A stretch of DNA of 64,000 nt from Corynebacterium ammoniagenes DSM 20306 (GTDB taxonomy: Bacteria; Actinomycetota; Actinomycetes; Mycobacteriales; Mycobacteriaceae): positions 1,550,001-1,614,000 of the forward strand of contig NZ_CP009244.1 of the NCBI RefSeq assembly GCF_001941425.1, in the 5' to 3' direction. The notes under the pieces were generated by a model that worked only from the letters and a program-made list of their open reading frames with translations, made no database searches and was not told the origin of the DNA. Shown here in pieces: positions 34,962 through 47,532 of this stretch. The stretch's first letter is position 1, and each line of letters starts with the position of its first letter. Position numbers and translations under genes: made by a program.

Positions 34962-36185
34962 TTACTGGCCGTTCTCGCTGGTTGGGAAACCGCCATCACG
35001 GTCACGCTGGTTGGAGATCTGGGTGGAAAGACCATGCAGCTGCACGAAGCCCTTGGCCGCGGTTTGGTCGAAAGCATCACCAGTGTCGTAGGTGGCCAAG
35101 GAGAAGTCATACAGCGACTGTGGCGAACGACGGCCGTTGACGATGATCTGACCAGCCTGCAGCACCAAGCGGATATCGCCAGTGACATGCTCCTGGGACT
35201 CGGCGATGAAAGCGTCCAAAGAACGCTTCAATGGCGAGTACCACAAGCCGTCGTAGACCTCTTCGGACCAACGAGCATCCGTCAAACGCTTGTAGCGTGC
35301 GAGTTCGCGCTCCATGGTGACATCTTCGAGCGCTTCGTGTGCACGAATCAACGTGATTGCACCAGGTGCTTCATAGATCTCACGGGACTTAATTCCTACG
35401 AGGCGGTCCTCGACCATGTCCAAGCGGCCAATACCCTGAGCGCCTGCACGACGGTTGAGCTCTTCGATAGCTTCAAGCACGCTTACCGGCTTGCCGTCGA
35501 TAGCAACGGGCTTGCCCTTGTCGAAGGAGATGACGACCTCATCGGGAGCATTGCCCAACGCTGGATCCTCGGTGTAGGAGTAAACGTCCTTTGTCGGTGG
35601 GTTCCACAGGTCTTCGAGGTAGCCGGTTTCTACCGCGCGGCCCCAGACGTTTTGGTCAATAGAAAACGGTGAGGACGCCGACTGCTCAATCGGCAAGTCG
35701 ATTTCTTCCGCAAACGCAATGGCCTTATCGCGGGTCCAGGCGTAGTCACGTGCCGGCGCGATGATATCCAAGGATGGATCCAGTGCGCGGAAGGAGACCT
35801 CAAAACGTACCTGGTCATTGCCCTTACCGGTGCAACCGTGGGAGACGTGGGTGCCGCCGAATTCCTGTGCAGCCTGAACCAGGTGCTTGGTAATGAGCGG
35901 GCGAGAGATTGCAGAGACCAGTGGGTACTGCTTCATGTACATGCCGTTGGCCTGGATGGTCGGCAGGCAGTACTCGTCCGCGAATTCATCCTTGGCATCG
36001 ATGACGATAGATTCCACGGCGCCGCAGTCCAGTGCACGCTGGCGCACAGATTCCATATCCTCGCCGCCCTGACCTAGGTCCAGGGAGACTGCGACAACGT
36101 CACCTCCGGTCATTTTTGCCAGGTAAGGGATGGCAACCGAGGTATCAAGGCCGCCGGAGTAAGCAAGCACAACGCGTGCGTTCAT
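34962..36185 (-). CDS. argG: Argininosuccinate synthase
   Basis: A 407-residue ligase joining citrulline and aspartate. The PP-loop [17 protein letters not shown] is at about residues 6-22, with [13 protein letters not shown] near 118. It is separated from argR by 142 bp of AT-rich DNA with possible regulatory repeats, so it may have its own promoter in addition to that of argC. Confidence 0.97.
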   Translation of the reverse strand: MNARVVLAYSGGLDTSVAIPYLAKMTGGDVVAVSLDLGQGGEDMESVRQRALDCGAVESIVIDAKDEFADEYCLPTIQANGMYMKQYPLVSAISRPLITKHLVQAAQEFGGTHVSHGCTGKGNDQVRFEVSFRALDPSLDIIAPARDYAWTRDKAIAFAEEIDLPIEQSASSPFSIDQNVWGRAVETGYLEDLWNPPTKDVYSYTEDPALGNAPDEVVISFDKGKPVAIDGKPVSVLEAIEELNRRAGAQGIGRLDMVEDRLVGIKSREIYEAPGAITLIRAHEALEDVTMERELARYKRLTDARWSEEVYDGLWYSPLKRSLDAFIAESQEHVTGDIRLVLQAGQIIVNGRRSPQSLYDFSLATYDTGDAFDQTAAKGFVQLHGLSTQISNQRDRDGGFPTSENGQ

Positions 36186-36271
36186 AGTTTCTATCTCCTC
36201 TGTCTTAACGTTTTACTCATTCATGATACGGCTATTTCCACAGCTGTACGTCACGAGGGCTTCTATTGGAA

Positions 36272-36315
36272 AATATACATGAAGTTACATAATATACAAA
36301 CTCGTCGTGCATAAT
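36272..36315. promoter_or_regulatory. AT-rich repeats upstream of argG (possible ArgR sites)
   Basis: Two direct copies of AATATACA (36272-36279 and 36291-36298, 19 bp apart) and TGCATAAT (36308-36315) lie in the argR-argG gap. TGCATAAT is repeated upstream of argC. Such words resemble half-sites of actinobacterial ARG boxes. Prediction only. Confidence 0.45.
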
Positions 36316-36327
36316 CTGAAGCCGTGT

Positions 36328-36822
36328 TTATTCAATCTCACCTCGACGCGAGCCAGCGAGGCGTTCGGCCAGCTCTGCCCCGGTAATTGATTCGCGAGCC
36401 AGCACAAAAATCGTATCGTCGCCGGCAATACAACCCACCACATCTTCCAAGCCCACCCGGTCAATGAAGCTGGCAAGATACTGCGCAGCACCAGCTGGGG
36501 TGCGCAGCATGGCGATATTGCCGGAGCTATCCACAGAGACCACCAGTTCATCAATCATCCGGCGCAGCTTCTCGCGTGGACCATTGACTTGGTCAACGAA
36601 CTGATCCATTTCCCCACCGACGGAATAAAAGGACCGCCCGCCATCACGCTTGACCTTCTTGGCACCAAGCACATCTAAGTCCCGCGACAAGGTCGCTTGG
36701 GTGATATCGATGCCTTCATCAAGCAGCAAATCAGAAAGCTGCACCTGGCTGGTCACGCGGGTTTTTCCTAAAATTTCCAAGATTTTCGCTTGGCGGGCAT
36801 TGCGAGTCTTAGGCATGGTCAT
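36328..36822 (-). CDS. argR: Arginine repressor ArgR
   Basis: A 164-residue ArgR/AhrC regulator. The winged helix contains [20 protein letters not shown] and [13 protein letters not shown] (about 24-55). The C-terminal arginine-binding, hexamerisation part includes [17 protein letters not shown] and [13 protein letters not shown]. It sits inside the operon it is expected to control, 19 bp after argF. Confidence 0.95.
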   Translation of the reverse strand: MTMPKTRNARQAKILEILGKTRVTSQVQLSDLLLDEGIDITQATLSRDLDVLGAKKVKRDGGRSFYSVGGEMDQFVDQVNGPREKLRRMIDELVVSVDSSGNIAMLRTPAGAAQYLASFIDRVGLEDVVGCIAGDDTIFVLARESITGAELAERLAGSRRGEIE

Positions 36823-36841
36823 AGTATTTACCTTAAACCCT

Positions 36842-37852
36842 TTATGCCTTGTCCGAGGCAGCCTCAGCTGCCTTATTCAACAGCCACACCATCAAAGCCT
36901 TCTGCGCGTGCAGGCGGTTTTCTGCTTCGTCGAATACGCGTGACTGCGCACCGTCGATAACTTCCGCGGTGACTTCGTTGCCGCGGTAGGCCGGCAAGCA
37001 GTGCAAGAAGATCGCGTTCTCATCAGCCTTCGCCATCAGATCCTGGTTGACCTGGTACGGCATAAAGGGCGTGCGACGGTCTTTGCCGTCGTCTTCTTGG
37101 CCCATAGATACCCAGGTATCAGTGATGATGATGTCTGTCCCATCAACCACGCTCGTATCATCGGTGATTGTAATGGTGGCACCGGTGTGTTCGGCGCGGT
37201 CGCGCGCACGGTCGACAAAGTGCTGCTCCGGCTGGAAATCATCAGGCGCGCAGATGGCAATATCTACGCCGGCGGTAGCAAAGCCGATGAGGTAAGAATT
37301 GGCCATATTATTAGCACCATCGCCCAAGTAGACAGCCTTTTTGCCCGCTAGCTTGTCGATGCCCCCAAATTCCTCCGCGCAGGTGAGCAAATCCGCCAAA
37401 ATCTGGCAGGGGTGCAAATCATCCGTGAGCGAATTGATAATCGGTACGGTCGACGTCTCTGCCATATCAATAAGGTTTTGGTGTGCGAAGGTACGCCAGA
37501 TGATCATTTCGGTAAACCGTGACAACACCGCCGCGGTATCTTGCAAGCTTTCGCCTTTGCCCAACTGGGAGCTTTGATCCGTGGACATGATGGCATGTCC
37601 CCCGATCGCCGCGATACCGGCCTCAAAAGAAAACCGGGTACGTGTGGACGTCTTCGAAAACAACAACGCCACAGACTTGGGCCCTTCCAGCGGGCGGTAC
37701 TTAAAAGGTTCTTTCTTCAGCTCGAGTGCCAGCGCTAGAACTTCCTGCTGTTCTTGCGGGGTGAGGTCATCGTCAGCTAAGAAATGCCGGATGCCGCCGA
37801 GGCCTACTTCTAGCTTGTGAGGAATGGTTTCTTCGCGGGTGGTTGTACTCAT
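36842..37852 (-). CDS. argF: Ornithine carbamoyltransferase
   Basis: A 336-residue enzyme making citrulline from ornithine and carbamoyl phosphate. [14 protein letters not shown] near residue 66 binds carbamoyl phosphate; [11 protein letters not shown] and HCLPAYRG are the ornithine-side signatures. The ATG at 37852 is chosen because AAGGAAA precedes it by 8 bases. Confidence 0.96.
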   Translation of the reverse strand: MSTTTREETIPHKLEVGLGGIRHFLADDDLTPQEQQEVLALALELKKEPFKYRPLEGPKSVALLFSKTSTRTRFSFEAGIAAIGGHAIMSTDQSSQLGKGESLQDTAAVLSRFTEMIIWRTFAHQNLIDMAETSTVPIINSLTDDLHPCQILADLLTCAEEFGGIDKLAGKKAVYLGDGANNMANSYLIGFATAGVDIAICAPDDFQPEQHFVDRARDRAEHTGATITITDDTSVVDGTDIIITDTWVSMGQEDDGKDRRTPFMPYQVNQDLMAKADENAIFLHCLPAYRGNEVTAEVIDGAQSRVFDEAENRLHAQKALMVWLLNKAAEAASDKA

Positions 37853-37864
37853 GTGCAAGTTTCC

Positions 37865-39058
37865 TTAATTGTCGGTCTTAGTGACAGTGGCAAAGACGGT
37901 GGTGATTTTCTCAATCGCCACATCGATATCTTCTTCGGTGATAACCAGTGGTGGAGCAATACGCACAACATCGGCGCTTGGTGCGTTGACAATGAGCCCA
38001 TTGTTTAAGCCCTCAGCAACTGCTTCCTTAGCAACGGGCTGGTTGAGCACAACGCCAAGGAGCAGGCCCTGACCGCGCACATGATCCACCAACGACAGCT
38101 TGTTGAGCTCCGCGGCGAACTTCTCACCCTTGGAGCGCACACCAGCGATAAATTCATCATCGATGACATCTAGCACCGCATTGGCTGCGGCGCATGAGAC
38201 CGGGTTGCCGCCAAAGGTGGTGCCGTGGCTGCCAGGTTCAAAAAGCTCTGCTGCCTTGCCGGTACCAATGCACGCACCGATGGGAAGACCTGCACCCAGG
38301 CCTTTGGCCATGGTGATGACATCCGGGGTAATTCCAGCCTTTTCAAAGGCAAAGAACGTTCCGGTACGCCCCACCCCGGTTTGGACTTCATCCACCACCA
38401 TTAAAATCCCGTACTCATCGCACAGTGCGCGGATGTCTTGGAGGAACTCTTGCGTGGCTGGGATAACGCCGGTTTCACCCTGGATGGGCTCGAGGAAAAT
38501 AGCCGCAGTGTCCGTGGGATTAACTTCTACAAGCTTGCGCAGGTAGTCAATATCGCCATAGGGATAAAACTCCACGCCCCCAGGCAGCGGGGCAAAGATA
38601 TCGCGTTTGGAAGGCTGGCCTGTCAGCGCTAAGGAGCCCATGGTGCGGCCATGGAAACCATGATCGGCTGCGAGTATCCGGCGGCGCCCAGTCAAGCGTG
38701 CCAGCTTGAACGCAGCCTCATTTGCCTCCGCACCGGAGTTGGAAAAGATAACACGTGCGGAGTCATCGCCGACTTTTTCTTGTAAACGCTGCGCCAGTTT
38801 CACCGCGGGAGGTGATGCAAAAAGGTTGCTCACGTGGCTCAGCGTCGATACTTGTTCATTGACGGCCTTCACCACGGCTGGATGGTTGGTGCCCAAAGAA
38901 TTCACGGCAATCCCGGCCAAAAGGTCCAGGTACTCGGTGCCGTGTTCATCGACCAAGTAGGCCCCGTGCCCGGAGACGATTCCCAGCGGCGGGGTGCCAT
39001 AGTTATTCATCATGGCTGATTGCCAGGAACTCGTTAGTGATGTTTGCGTGGTGCTCAC
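37865..39058 (-). CDS. argD: Acetylornithine aminotransferase
   Basis: A 397-residue class III PLP aminotransferase. The PLP-binding region shows [20 protein letters not shown] and the catalytic lysine in [30 protein letters not shown] is at about 105-121. The start overlaps the argB stop by 4 bp. It may also serve as succinyldiaminopimelate aminotransferase, as in other actinobacteria. Confidence 0.95.
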   Translation of the reverse strand: MSTTQTSLTSSWQSAMMNNYGTPPLGIVSGHGAYLVDEHGTEYLDLLAGIAVNSLGTNHPAVVKAVNEQVSTLSHVSNLFASPPAVKLAQRLQEKVGDDSARVIFSNSGAEANEAAFKLARLTGRRRILAADHGFHGRTMGSLALTGQPSKRDIFAPLPGGVEFYPYGDIDYLRKLVEVNPTDTAAIFLEPIQGETGVIPATQEFLQDIRALCDEYGILMVVDEVQTGVGRTGTFFAFEKAGITPDVITMAKGLGAGLPIGACIGTGKAAELFEPGSHGTTFGGNPVSCAAANAVLDVIDDEFIAGVRSKGEKFAAELNKLSLVDHVRGQGLLLGVVLNQPVAKEAVAEGLNNGLIVNAPSADVVRIAPPLVITEEDIDVAIEKITTVFATVTKTDN

Positions 39059-39990
39059 TGTGAATCGTCCTTCCTAAATACGGTGCCTTCGGGGTAGCGG
39101 GAACGCTCAAAATTATCGGGCAAGACCATGGTGCCAATTCCACCCATGGTCAACAGCTCCAACAAGACGGAGTGCGCTAAGCGGCCATCGATAACATGGG
39201 ATGCTGCTACCCCACCTTTGACGGCGTTGAGGGCAGATTCCATCTTCGGGATCATACCGGCATCTAATTGCGGCAACATCGCTTCAAGCTGCGTTGCTTC
39301 AATCTTGGACACCAAAGATTCCTTGTTTGGCCAATCGGTGTAGAGACCTTCCACATTGGTCAACATGACCAAGCGTTCAGCACCTAAGGCTTGAGCCAAA
39401 GCACCGGCCGCCGAGTCGGCGTTAATGTTATAGACCTCGCCATCGGTGCCAGGGGCAATGCCGGAGACCACCGGAATGCGGCCAGCTTCGATAATATCCA
39501 TCACGGCGGAAGGGTTGACGTCAGTAATATCGCCGACTAGGCCAATATCAGTCAGTTCGCCATTGACGTTGACCATGCGCTTGGTGGCAGTAAATAACCC
39601 GGCGTCTTCACCGGAGGTGCCCACGGCATATGGGCCATGGGAATTGATGAGGTTGACTAGGTCGCGGCCAACTTGCCCAAAGAGCACCATGCGCACGACA
39701 TCCATGATCTCGGGGCTGGTTACCCGAAAACCACCTTTAAATTCGCCTTCGATGCCAATTTTGCCCAGCATTTCATTAATCTGCGGTCCGCCGCCGTGCA
39801 CGACAACGGGCTTCGCACCGACGGTGCGCAAAAAGACCATGTCGGCGGCAAAGGCGCGCTTGAGGTCTTCATCAACCATGGCGTTTCCGCCATATTTCAC
39901 CACCACAATTTTGTTGCGGTAGTGCTGCAGCCACGGCAGCGCCTCAGCGAGCACAGCAGCGCGCACCGAGTCTGTCATTCCGGCAATCAT
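39055..39990 (-). CDS. argB: Acetylglutamate kinase
   Basis: A 311-residue amino-acid kinase, the arginine-sensitive step in corynebacteria. It shows [33 protein letters not shown] and the C-terminal GIGTMVLP. The ATG at 39990 fits the AAAAGGGG site; ATG codons at 39996 and 39978 are alternatives. An N-terminal helix before the kinase core is typical of arginine-inhibited hexameric forms. Confidence 0.95.
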   Translation of the reverse strand: MIAGMTDSVRAAVLAEALPWLQHYRNKIVVVKYGGNAMVDEDLKRAFAADMVFLRTVGAKPVVVHGGGPQINEMLGKIGIEGEFKGGFRVTSPEIMDVVRMVLFGQVGRDLVNLINSHGPYAVGTSGEDAGLFTATKRMVNVNGELTDIGLVGDITDVNPSAVMDIIEAGRIPVVSGIAPGTDGEVYNINADSAAGALAQALGAERLVMLTNVEGLYTDWPNKESLVSKIEATQLEAMLPQLDAGMIPKMESALNAVKGGVAASHVIDGRLAHSVLLELLTMGGIGTMVLPDNFERSRYPEGTVFRKDDSQ

Positions 39991-40006
39991 GTCCATCCCC
40001 TTTTAT

Positions 40007-41200
40007 CTAAGAGCTATACGCCGAGTTAATTTCCACGTACTCATGTGAGAGATCCGTGGTGCGAACAAATGCTGCGCCATTACCGCCGGTGCCTAAGTCC
40101 ACGAGCACATCAATGTCGGCACCAGACAGGTCAACATCACGAGCCCCGGGAGCGCCAGTGGATTCCACGCACACCGGTTGGTCATTGAAAAAGACGGAGA
40201 TATTGTCCGGGTCCATGTCGGCATCAGCCATACCGACAGCGGCCAGCACACGGCCCCAGTTCGGATCAGAGCCAAACATGGCGCACTTAAACAGGTTGTC
40301 ACGACCTAAAGTACGCGCGGCATTCAGGGCTTGCTCATCAGAGCCGGTGCCTTTGACGGTGATTTTCACGCGCTTGGTCACGCCCTCGGCATCGGCTTGG
40401 AGCTGATCAGCCAGATCCGCGCAGGCCTTCAAGATGGCTTCATCAAGCTCGTCCTGTGAAGGTTCAATGCCCGAGGCACCATTGGCTAAGACGATGATGG
40501 TGTCATTAGTCGAGGTAGAGCCATCAACATCCAAAGTATTAAAGGTGACATCGCAGGCCTTGCGCAAGGCTTCATCCAAGGCGGCAGGGCTTGCTTGAGC
40601 ATCAGTAGTAATGCATACCAACATGGTGGCCAACGATGGCGCCATCATGCCCACGCCTTTGCCCATGCCACCGACAGACCAGCCTTGCCCGTGCACAGCG
40701 GTTTGCTTAGCAACGGTATCGGTCGTCATGATCGCTCGCGCAGCACCGGCGCCGTGGTCAAGGTCAGATCCTAGGTCTTTCGCTAGCTTGTCGATGCCCC
40801 CATGCACCTGCTCCATCGGCATCAACTCCCCGATAAGCCCCGTGGAGCACACAGCGATCTCGGTCGCATCGAGACCGAGCGCAAGAGCGGTATCTTCCGC
40901 CATCTTTTGCGCATCGGTCATTCCTTGAGCACCATTGCAGGCATTAGCATTGCCGGCGTTAAAGACCACTGCCTTGATTTGGTTGGGCTCACCGTTTTCC
41001 AGGGCAGCCTGGGTAATTTTTACCGGTGCTGCGACAACGCGGTTGCGGGTAAACACCGCTGCCGCGTCAAAGTTGGGGCCTTGGTTGACGACCAGGGCCA
41101 TATCAGGATTGCCCGAGGGCTTAATGCCAGCGATGGTCGATGCCGCAAGAAAGCCCTGCGGAACAGTCACACCTACTGGCTGGGATTCGGACGTTGTCAT
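40007..41200 (-). CDS. argJ: Glutamate N-acetyltransferase (ornithine acetyltransferase)
   Basis: A 397-residue ArgJ that recycles the acetyl group between acetylornithine and glutamate. The self-cleavage site is in [18 protein letters not shown], with Thr about residue 192 as nucleophile, producing alpha and beta chains. [10 protein letters not shown] follows. Presence of ArgJ means a cyclic pathway with no need for argE. Confidence 0.96.
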   Translation of the reverse strand: MTTSESQPVGVTVPQGFLAASTIAGIKPSGNPDMALVVNQGPNFDAAAVFTRNRVVAAPVKITQAALENGEPNQIKAVVFNAGNANACNGAQGMTDAQKMAEDTALALGLDATEIAVCSTGLIGELMPMEQVHGGIDKLAKDLGSDLDHGAGAARAIMTTDTVAKQTAVHGQGWSVGGMGKGVGMMAPSLATMLVCITTDAQASPAALDEALRKACDVTFNTLDVDGSTSTNDTIIVLANGASGIEPSQDELDEAILKACADLADQLQADAEGVTKRVKITVKGTGSDEQALNAARTLGRDNLFKCAMFGSDPNWGRVLAAVGMADADMDPDNISVFFNDQPVCVESTGAPGARDVDLSGADIDVLVDLGTGGNGAAFVRTTDLSHEYVEINSAYSS

Positions 41201-41228
41201 GGCTTGTATCCTTCTTTCCGTGCGAGTT

Positions 41229-42272
41229 TTATGGTGCGACTGCGGCCTGTGGCAGGCCAGCGGTTTCGTCCAGACCTAAGGCTAGGTTCATGCACTGTAC
41301 GGCAGCGCCGCCGGTGCCCTTGGTCAGGTTGTCTAAGGCGGAGGTGATCACGAGCTTGTGTGCTCGAACGTCCACGTGGGCTTGAATCTGGCACATATTA
41401 GATCCCACCACGTGCTGGGTTTGTGGCTGCTGTCCTTCTGGCAGCACCTGGCAAAATGGCTCGTCGGCGTAAAAGTTTTGGAAGACTTTGGTGACCTGTT
41501 CTTGCGTCACGCCATCTTTCAGCGGTGCCGTAATCGTGGCGAGGATACCCCGAGGCATCGGTGCCAACACCGGCGTGAAGCTGACGTTGACGGTGGATTC
41601 TGCAAACGGGCTGAGGTTTTGTACCACTTCTGGGGTGTGGCGGTGGGTACCACCTGGTGAATAGGCTTTCACGCTGCCCATGGTCTCAGCTCCCAGCATG
41701 GGTACGGCGGCCTTCTTGCCGGCACCAGATACACCGGTGACTGCCACAACAGACAAATCGGGCTCAATTAGTTTGCCATGCAGTGCTGGCAGGGCGCCTA
41801 GCGTCATGGTGGTTGGGAAGCAACCAGGTACCGCTACCCTTTTCGCGCCTTGGAGTTCTTCGCGGTTGCCGGGTAGCTCGGGAATGCCATAGGGCCAGCT
41901 TCCGGCATGTTCGGAGCCATAGAAGTTTTCCCAGTCCTTGGAATCTTTCAAACGGAAATCCGCGGCGCAGTCAATAACGACGACATCCTCGCCCAGTGCC
42001 TTAGCGATGGGACCCGAATGCCCATGTGGCAGTCCAAGGAAGACCACGTCATGGCCGGCTAGATTATCCACGGTGGTATCCACGATGGTGCGGCCTGCCA
42101 GTTGTGGCAGGTGCGGCAGCAGCTCTGCTACTGATTGCCCGGCGTTGGAGTGGCCGGTGAGTGCGCCAATTTCTAAGTCGCCAGAGGCATATGCCGGGTG
42201 GTTAAGAAGGAGGCGAAGTATCTCGCCACCGGCGTAACCCGTGGCGCCTGCGATTGCAACTTTGTATGTCAT
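41229..42272 (-). CDS. argC: N-acetyl-gamma-glutamyl-phosphate reductase
   Basis: A 347-residue NADPH-dependent reductase, first gene of arg[22 protein letters not shown] binds NADPH and [15 protein letters not shown] contains the catalytic cysteine. The ATG at 42272 is chosen ([12 protein letters not shown]); an in-frame GTG nine bases upstream is the alternative. Neither has a Shine-Dalgarno sequence, and CATAAT lies a few bases upstream, so the mRNA may be leaderless or nearly so. Confidence 0.95.
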   Translation of the reverse strand: MTYKVAIAGATGYAGGEILRLLLNHPAYASGDLEIGALTGHSNAGQSVAELLPHLPQLAGRTIVDTTVDNLAGHDVVFLGLPHGHSGPIAKALGEDVVVIDCAADFRLKDSKDWENFYGSEHAGSWPYGIPELPGNREELQGAKRVAVPGCFPTTMTLGALPALHGKLIEPDLSVVAVTGVSGAGKKAAVPMLGAETMGSVKAYSPGGTHRHTPEVVQNLSPFAESTVNVSFTPVLAPMPRGILATITAPLKDGVTQEQVTKVFQNFYADEPFCQVLPEGQQPQTQHVVGSNMCQIQAHVDVRAHKLVITSALDNLTKGTGGAAVQCMNLALGLDETAGLPQAAVAP

Positions 42273-42289
42273 GTACAACACACTAGTAA

Positions 42290-42322
42290 ATTATGCAGTC
42301 TCCCGCAAACTATTCATGCAAG
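42290..42322. promoter_or_regulatory. argC promoter region with TGCATAAT and TGCATGAATA words
   Basis: On the minus strand TGCATGAATAG and TGCATAAT lie 12 bp apart, and CATAAT doubles as a plausible -10. TGCAT-containing half-sites are known in ARG boxes of actinobacteria. An ArgR site overlapping the promoter would explain repression by arginine. Prediction. Confidence 0.5.
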
Positions 42323-42348
42323 TTTTTGAAGAATTCTTCGGATCAGAA

Positions 42349-42389
42349 AGACCGCGCCTCTACCTCTCAATGTAGTAGAAACGCGGTCT
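42349..42389 (-). terminator. Terminator after pheT
   Basis: AGACCGCG pairs with CGCGGTCT, with an inner CTAC/GTAG pairing, 22 bp after the pheT stop; TTTCTG follows on the minus strand. It separates pheST from the arg operon. Confidence 0.75.
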
Positions 42390-42411
42390 GTCATGTCGCG
42401 AATGAAAAATC

Positions 42412-44898
42412 TTAAGCGCGCATCTCCGCACCCAAACGCTGTTTTGCTAGCTCAGCGGCTGCCAAGCGGTGGGTATTTGCTTCCTCATCGGTCAACGTGC
42501 GGTCGGCTGCGCGGAAAAGCATCTTAAACGCCAACGACTTCTTGGCTTCACCGAGCTGTTCGCCACGGAAAACATCGAAAAGCTCGACGCTTTCCAACAG
42601 CTCTCCTGCGCCTTCCTCCAAGGTTTGACGCACGGTCTCCGCCGGCAGGTCTTCATCCACTACAACGGCAATATCTTGGTGCAGCGTGGGGAACGAAGAA
42701 AGTACCGGGGCGGGCAAGTTCGCGGTAAATGGCAACGCCGTTACATCAAGCTCCATGGCACAGGTCCGTGCTGGCAGCCCCATGGCTTTGACGATTTGCG
42801 GGTGCAGCTCGCCAGCGTAGCCAACCACGTCCCCATCGACCTTGATGGCGGCGCAACGGCCTGGGTGCCACGGCTTGGCCTCGGCCTTTTCTACCTCTAT
42901 CTCAACACCGGCGGCGCGTGCGACCTGACGTGCTGATTCGATGGCATCCGCGTAGGTATATGCGCGACCTTCGCCCCATGGGCCTTCGAACTCCAGGTTG
43001 CCTGCGCCCACGGTTGCTACGTGCAAGGGCTGCGACGGCAAGGTGTTGAGTAGTTGCTCAATTTCTTCATCGGAAGGACGCTTGGAGACATCCGGCATAG
43101 GCGTGGAATCCGCGCGCTTGAACGCTACCTGTTGTACTCCGAAAAGGGATACATCATTGCGACCGCGGGCCACGTTGCGCGCGACTGCTTCGAGCATATT
43201 CGGCAACAAGGTGCTCGAAAGCACGGCCTTATCGGCTTCCAGTGGGTTTTGTACGGATACCACATTGCGGCGTTCGTCATCGGCGTCGAGTTCCCAGGTA
43301 TTGAAGATCTCAGCGTTGATAAAAGGACTCGGGATAACTTCCGCATACCCCGCGTACGCCAGAGAGTGACCAATGGCGCGGCGGCGCTTTTGCGCGGGGC
43401 TCAAGCCACGGCTGCCAATGGTAGGAATTGGCAAAATGGAAGGAATGGCATCCAGGCCTTCCAAGCGCAAGACTTCTTCGACGAGATCGACGTCTTCTTC
43501 GATATCGGTGCGCCAGGATGGAATGGTGACATCGAGTGCCTTCCCATTGTCAAAGCCAGCTACCGAGCAGCCGACTTCTTCCAGACGTGCGGTGATGGTC
43601 TCCTGCGAATATTCCACGCCGGCATACTGCGATGGCTTGATGGTATCCATCGCCACGACCTGTGGGTCTGGAACCTCGCCGACCAGGGTGCGGGCATCTT
43701 CTACGTGGCCGCCGCCGTATTCCACGAGCAGCTCACAGGCCAGGTCCAACGAGTACTCAACAATTGCTGGGTCGACTCCCCGCTCGAAACGACGGGATGC
43801 TTCCGAACTGAGCTTGTGGCGACGTGAGGAACGTGCCACGGTGATGGGATCCCAGGTTGCTGCCTCAAAATAGACATCGGTGGTGTCATCGGAGATCTCC
43901 GAGGTGGTACCACCCATCACGCCAGCTAGCGACTGGATGCCTGTGTCATCGCAGATGACTACGTCGTCGGCAAAAAGCTCGCGCTTGACGTGGTCGAGGG
44001 TTTCAAATTTCTCCCCCGCCTGAGCATTGCGCACGACGAGGTTGCCGGCAACCTTGTTGGCATCGAAAGCATGCATCGGCTGACCCAAGTACAACATCAC
44101 GTAGTTGGTCACATCAGTGGCAAGGTTAACGGGGCGCTGGCCGGACAGCATCAAAATACGCTGCATCCAAAATGGGGACTGCGCTTGCGGGTCAATGCCG
44201 GTTACTTTGCGCAGGCCAAAGCGGATCGCTTTGGTTTCCTCGCGCAAGTCAATATCAATCAAGCTGCCGGAAGGATGGGAAGCCTCGCCGACGGGATCGA
44301 CGAAGGCTAGGTTAAACGCGGAGGCAATCTCGCGTCCTAGCCCACGCATCGACAGTGCATAACCGCGGTCTGGGGTGACATTAACGTCAAAGACTGTATC
44401 CGCGCCGCCGAGTAGCGGTAGCGCGTCTTCGCCAATGTGCTGGGCAAAAGATTCATCCAAGGTGATGATGCCCTCGGATTTTGCGGTAAGTCCCAGCTCC
44501 GCAGCCGAGCAGATCATGCCATTGGAGATGTGGTCATAAGTCTCGCGGGCTGCAATTTTGAAGCCACCGGGAAGCACTGCACCAGGCAGTGAGACTGGTA
44601 CTAAGGAGCCTTCTTCGAAGTTTCGGGCACCACAAATAATTCCCTGCAGCTCGCCTGTGCCATTCGCGTCGCCAACGTTAACTTGGCAGTAGCGAATCGG
44701 CTTTTTGAACTGAGTGAGTTCTTCAATTTCTTCTACGCGGCCAATAACGACTGGACCGGTAATCTCCGGCAGTGGTTCATAACCTTCGGTTTCGAAGCCG
44801 ACGCTGACGAATCCGGCATCAAGTTGTTCGCTGGAGACGGTCCAGCCAGGGTTGTGCTCACCGAGGACGCCTTGCAGCCAGTTTTGTGAAATAAGCAT
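42412..44898 (-). CDS. pheT: Phenylalanyl-tRNA synthetase beta subunit
   Basis: An 828-residue beta subunit of the normal bacterial kind. It has the N-terminal tRNA-binding OB fold (about 40-150), B3/B4 editing domains, the B5 DNA-binding-like domain and a C-terminal anticodon-binding domain (FPTLHQDIAVVVDEDLPA to DEEANTHRLAAAELAKQRLG). It begins 24 bp after pheS. Confidence 0.97.
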   Translation of the reverse strand: MLISQNWLQGVLGEHNPGWTVSSEQLDAGFVSVGFETEGYEPLPEITGPVVIGRVEEIEELTQFKKPIRYCQVNVGDANGTGELQGIICGARNFEEGSLVPVSLPGAVLPGGFKIAARETYDHISNGMICSAAELGLTAKSEGIITLDESFAQHIGEDALPLLGGADTVFDVNVTPDRGYALSMRGLGREIASAFNLAFVDPVGEASHPSGSLIDIDLREETKAIRFGLRKVTGIDPQAQSPFWMQRILMLSGQRPVNLATDVTNYVMLYLGQPMHAFDANKVAGNLVVRNAQAGEKFETLDHVKRELFADDVVICDDTGIQSLAGVMGGTTSEISDDTTDVYFEAATWDPITVARSSRRHKLSSEASRRFERGVDPAIVEYSLDLACELLVEYGGGHVEDARTLVGEVPDPQVVAMDTIKPSQYAGVEYSQETITARLEEVGCSVAGFDNGKALDVTIPSWRTDIEEDVDLVEEVLRLEGLDAIPSILPIPTIGSRGLSPAQKRRRAIGHSLAYAGYAEVIPSPFINAEIFNTWELDADDERRNVVSVQNPLEADKAVLSSTLLPNMLEAVARNVARGRNDVSLFGVQQVAFKRADSTPMPDVSKRPSDEEIEQLLNTLPSQPLHVATVGAGNLEFEGPWGEGRAYTYADAIESARQVARAAGVEIEVEKAEAKPWHPGRCAAIKVDGDVVGYAGELHPQIVKAMGLPARTCAMELDVTALPFTANLPAPVLSSFPTLHQDIAVVVDEDLPAETVRQTLEEGAGELLESVELFDVFRGEQLGEAKKSLAFKMLFRAADRTLTDEEANTHRLAAAELAKQRLGAEMRA

Positions 44899-44922
44899 AG
44901 TTGTATTCCTTCCTCGGAGGTT

Positions 44923-46053
<1,131 letters not shown>

Positions 46054-46107
46054 CTAGCCCCGCCCAAGTCACCGCAACACGGCGAGGCCATCTCAGCGCT
46101 TGAGAAA

Positions 46108-46911
46108 TTACTTATTCTGGGCTTTCGCTGACTCATAAAGACAGATGCTCGCAGCAGTTGCGAGGTTCAATGACTCCGCGCGCCCGCGCAGCGGAATGCT
46201 GACGCGAATATCCGCCGCGTCCAGCAGCTCTTGGCTAAGGCCATGTGCTTCGTTGCCAAACAGCCACGCGGTCGGCTTGGTCAGGTCGACTTCATCCAAG
46301 GTGGCATCGCCCTGCGGTGCGGTCGCTAGAATCTGCAGGTTCGATGCGCGTAATTTTCCCAGCACATCTTTGATGTTGGTATCGCGCGCGGTAGGAATAT
46401 GGAACAAACTGCCTGCCGATGCCCGCGAGACCTTCGAGCCCAAAGGATCCACAGTTTCGCCGGCAAAGATAACGCCATCTGCTCCCATGGCATCTGAAGT
46501 ACGAATCAAGGTGCCGGCATTTCCTGGCTCTGAGGTCTCAACTGGAACGGAAAGCAGCTTGGGCTTGCCATTGAGGATTTTCCCTGCGGACCACAAAACC
46601 GGTGTGCACAGTGCAAAAATTCCCATGGTCGTCTGTGTGTCAGACAAGGACTTCGCTGCCCTATCAGTAATCGGATGAACGTAAACATCCATGTAACCGG
46701 CAGCGGTGACAATATCTGCAAACTTATCGGCAGCACGCTCGGTGACAAACACGTCGGTGGCTGCGCCGGTGGAGACCGCGGCATCGACCGAGTTGTCGCC
46801 CTCGACGATGAAAGCATTGGCCTTCTTGCGCGCTGAGGAGCGGTGCAGTTTCGCCGCGTTAACAATGCGCGGGGTGCGTTCAGTAAATGCTTGATCAAAA
46901 TCCAATGCCAT
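46108..46911 (-). CDS. TrmH/SpoU-type RNA 2'-O-methyltransferase
   Basis: A 267-residue SPOUT methyltransferase. An N-terminal RNA-binding part (FIVEGDNSVDAAVSTG) precedes the knotted domain with NAGTLIRTSDAMGADGVIF, WLFGNEAHGLS and SIPLRGRAESLNLATAASI, the three TrmH motifs. It matches TsnR (Rv1644) in position. The ATG at 46911 has no ribosome site, and TAGATT ends 7 bases before it, which suggests a leaderless mRNA. Confidence 0.9.
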   Translation of the reverse strand: MALDFDQAFTERTPRIVNAAKLHRSSARKKANAFIVEGDNSVDAAVSTGAATDVFVTERAADKFADIVTAAGYMDVYVHPITDRAAKSLSDTQTTMGIFALCTPVLWSAGKILNGKPKLLSVPVETSEPGNAGTLIRTSDAMGADGVIFAGETVDPLGSKVSRASAGSLFHIPTARDTNIKDVLGKLRASNLQILATAPQGDATLDEVDLTKPTAWLFGNEAHGLSQELLDAADIRVSIPLRGRAESLNLATAASICLYESAKAQNK

Positions 46912-46994
46912 GGTGTTTAATCTACCAAGCGTCACAAGCACCGTGAGACATCCGCAGTACTAACGCCGTGTTGGCTGACCTAGAGAACTAAAAA

Positions 46995-47024
46995 TGCTCA
47001 CCTTTCACAAACGAAAGGTGAGCA
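46995..47024 (-). terminator. Terminator after the TM2 gene
   Basis: Perfect 12-bp stem TGCTCACCTTTC with its complement, 6-base loop, followed on the minus strand by TTTTTAG; 20 bp after the stop codon. Confidence 0.93.
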
Positions 47025-47043
47025 AAATACTGAATGGCTGGGA

Positions 47044-47532
47044 TTAAGTCAGTGGAACGCCGTTGGAATCTACGCCGTATTCACCGCTGCGGAGCAAGAC
47101 CCGGACGAAGTCCACAAAAGCCCAGATCGCGACGGCACCCAAAAGGATGAAGCCAACGAGGAAGATTGCGGTCAACCAACCAATCACTGTCATCGACAGC
47201 TGAGCAATGGCGCGATTGCGGTAGCCCAGGTAGAAGTTGTGCGCGCCAAAGTGTCCCAGGAAAAACGCCAGTAAAGCAGTGCCAACCCACGATTTCGGGT
47301 TCGCCGGTACCATGCCATAGGCAGGATATGGCGCTGCTCCCGGCACCTGCCCGTAAGGGGCGGGAGCTCCTGCTTGCGGCTGCTGCTGGAAAGGATCAAA
47401 AGCTGGCTGCTGCGGCTGTGGGTTCTTCAGCGACTCTTGGTACTGCGCATATGACTGCGCCGCTGGCTCCTGGGGTTCAGGTGCCCAGGAATCATCGCGG
47501 GAGTGATCAAAATGGTTATAGGGGTTGCTCAT
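47044..47532 (-). CDS. TM2-domain membrane protein
   Basis: A 162-residue protein. Residues 1-85 are Pro/Gln/Ala-rich and probably cytoplasmic. Two transmembrane helices (about 88-108 and 117-145) around GHFGAHNFYLGYRNRA form the TM2 domain. The family function is unknown. The ATG at 47532 lies two codons inside the longest frame and is better spaced from AAAGG. It stands alone between two terminators. Confidence 0.88.
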   Translation of the reverse strand: MSNPYNHFDHSRDDSWAPEPQEPAAQSYAQYQESLKNPQPQQPAFDPFQQQPQAGAPAPYGQVPGAAPYPAYGMVPANPKSWVGTALLAFFLGHFGAHNFYLGYRNRAIAQLSMTVIGWLTAIFLVGFILLGAVAIWAFVDFVRVLLRSGEYGVDSNGVPLT

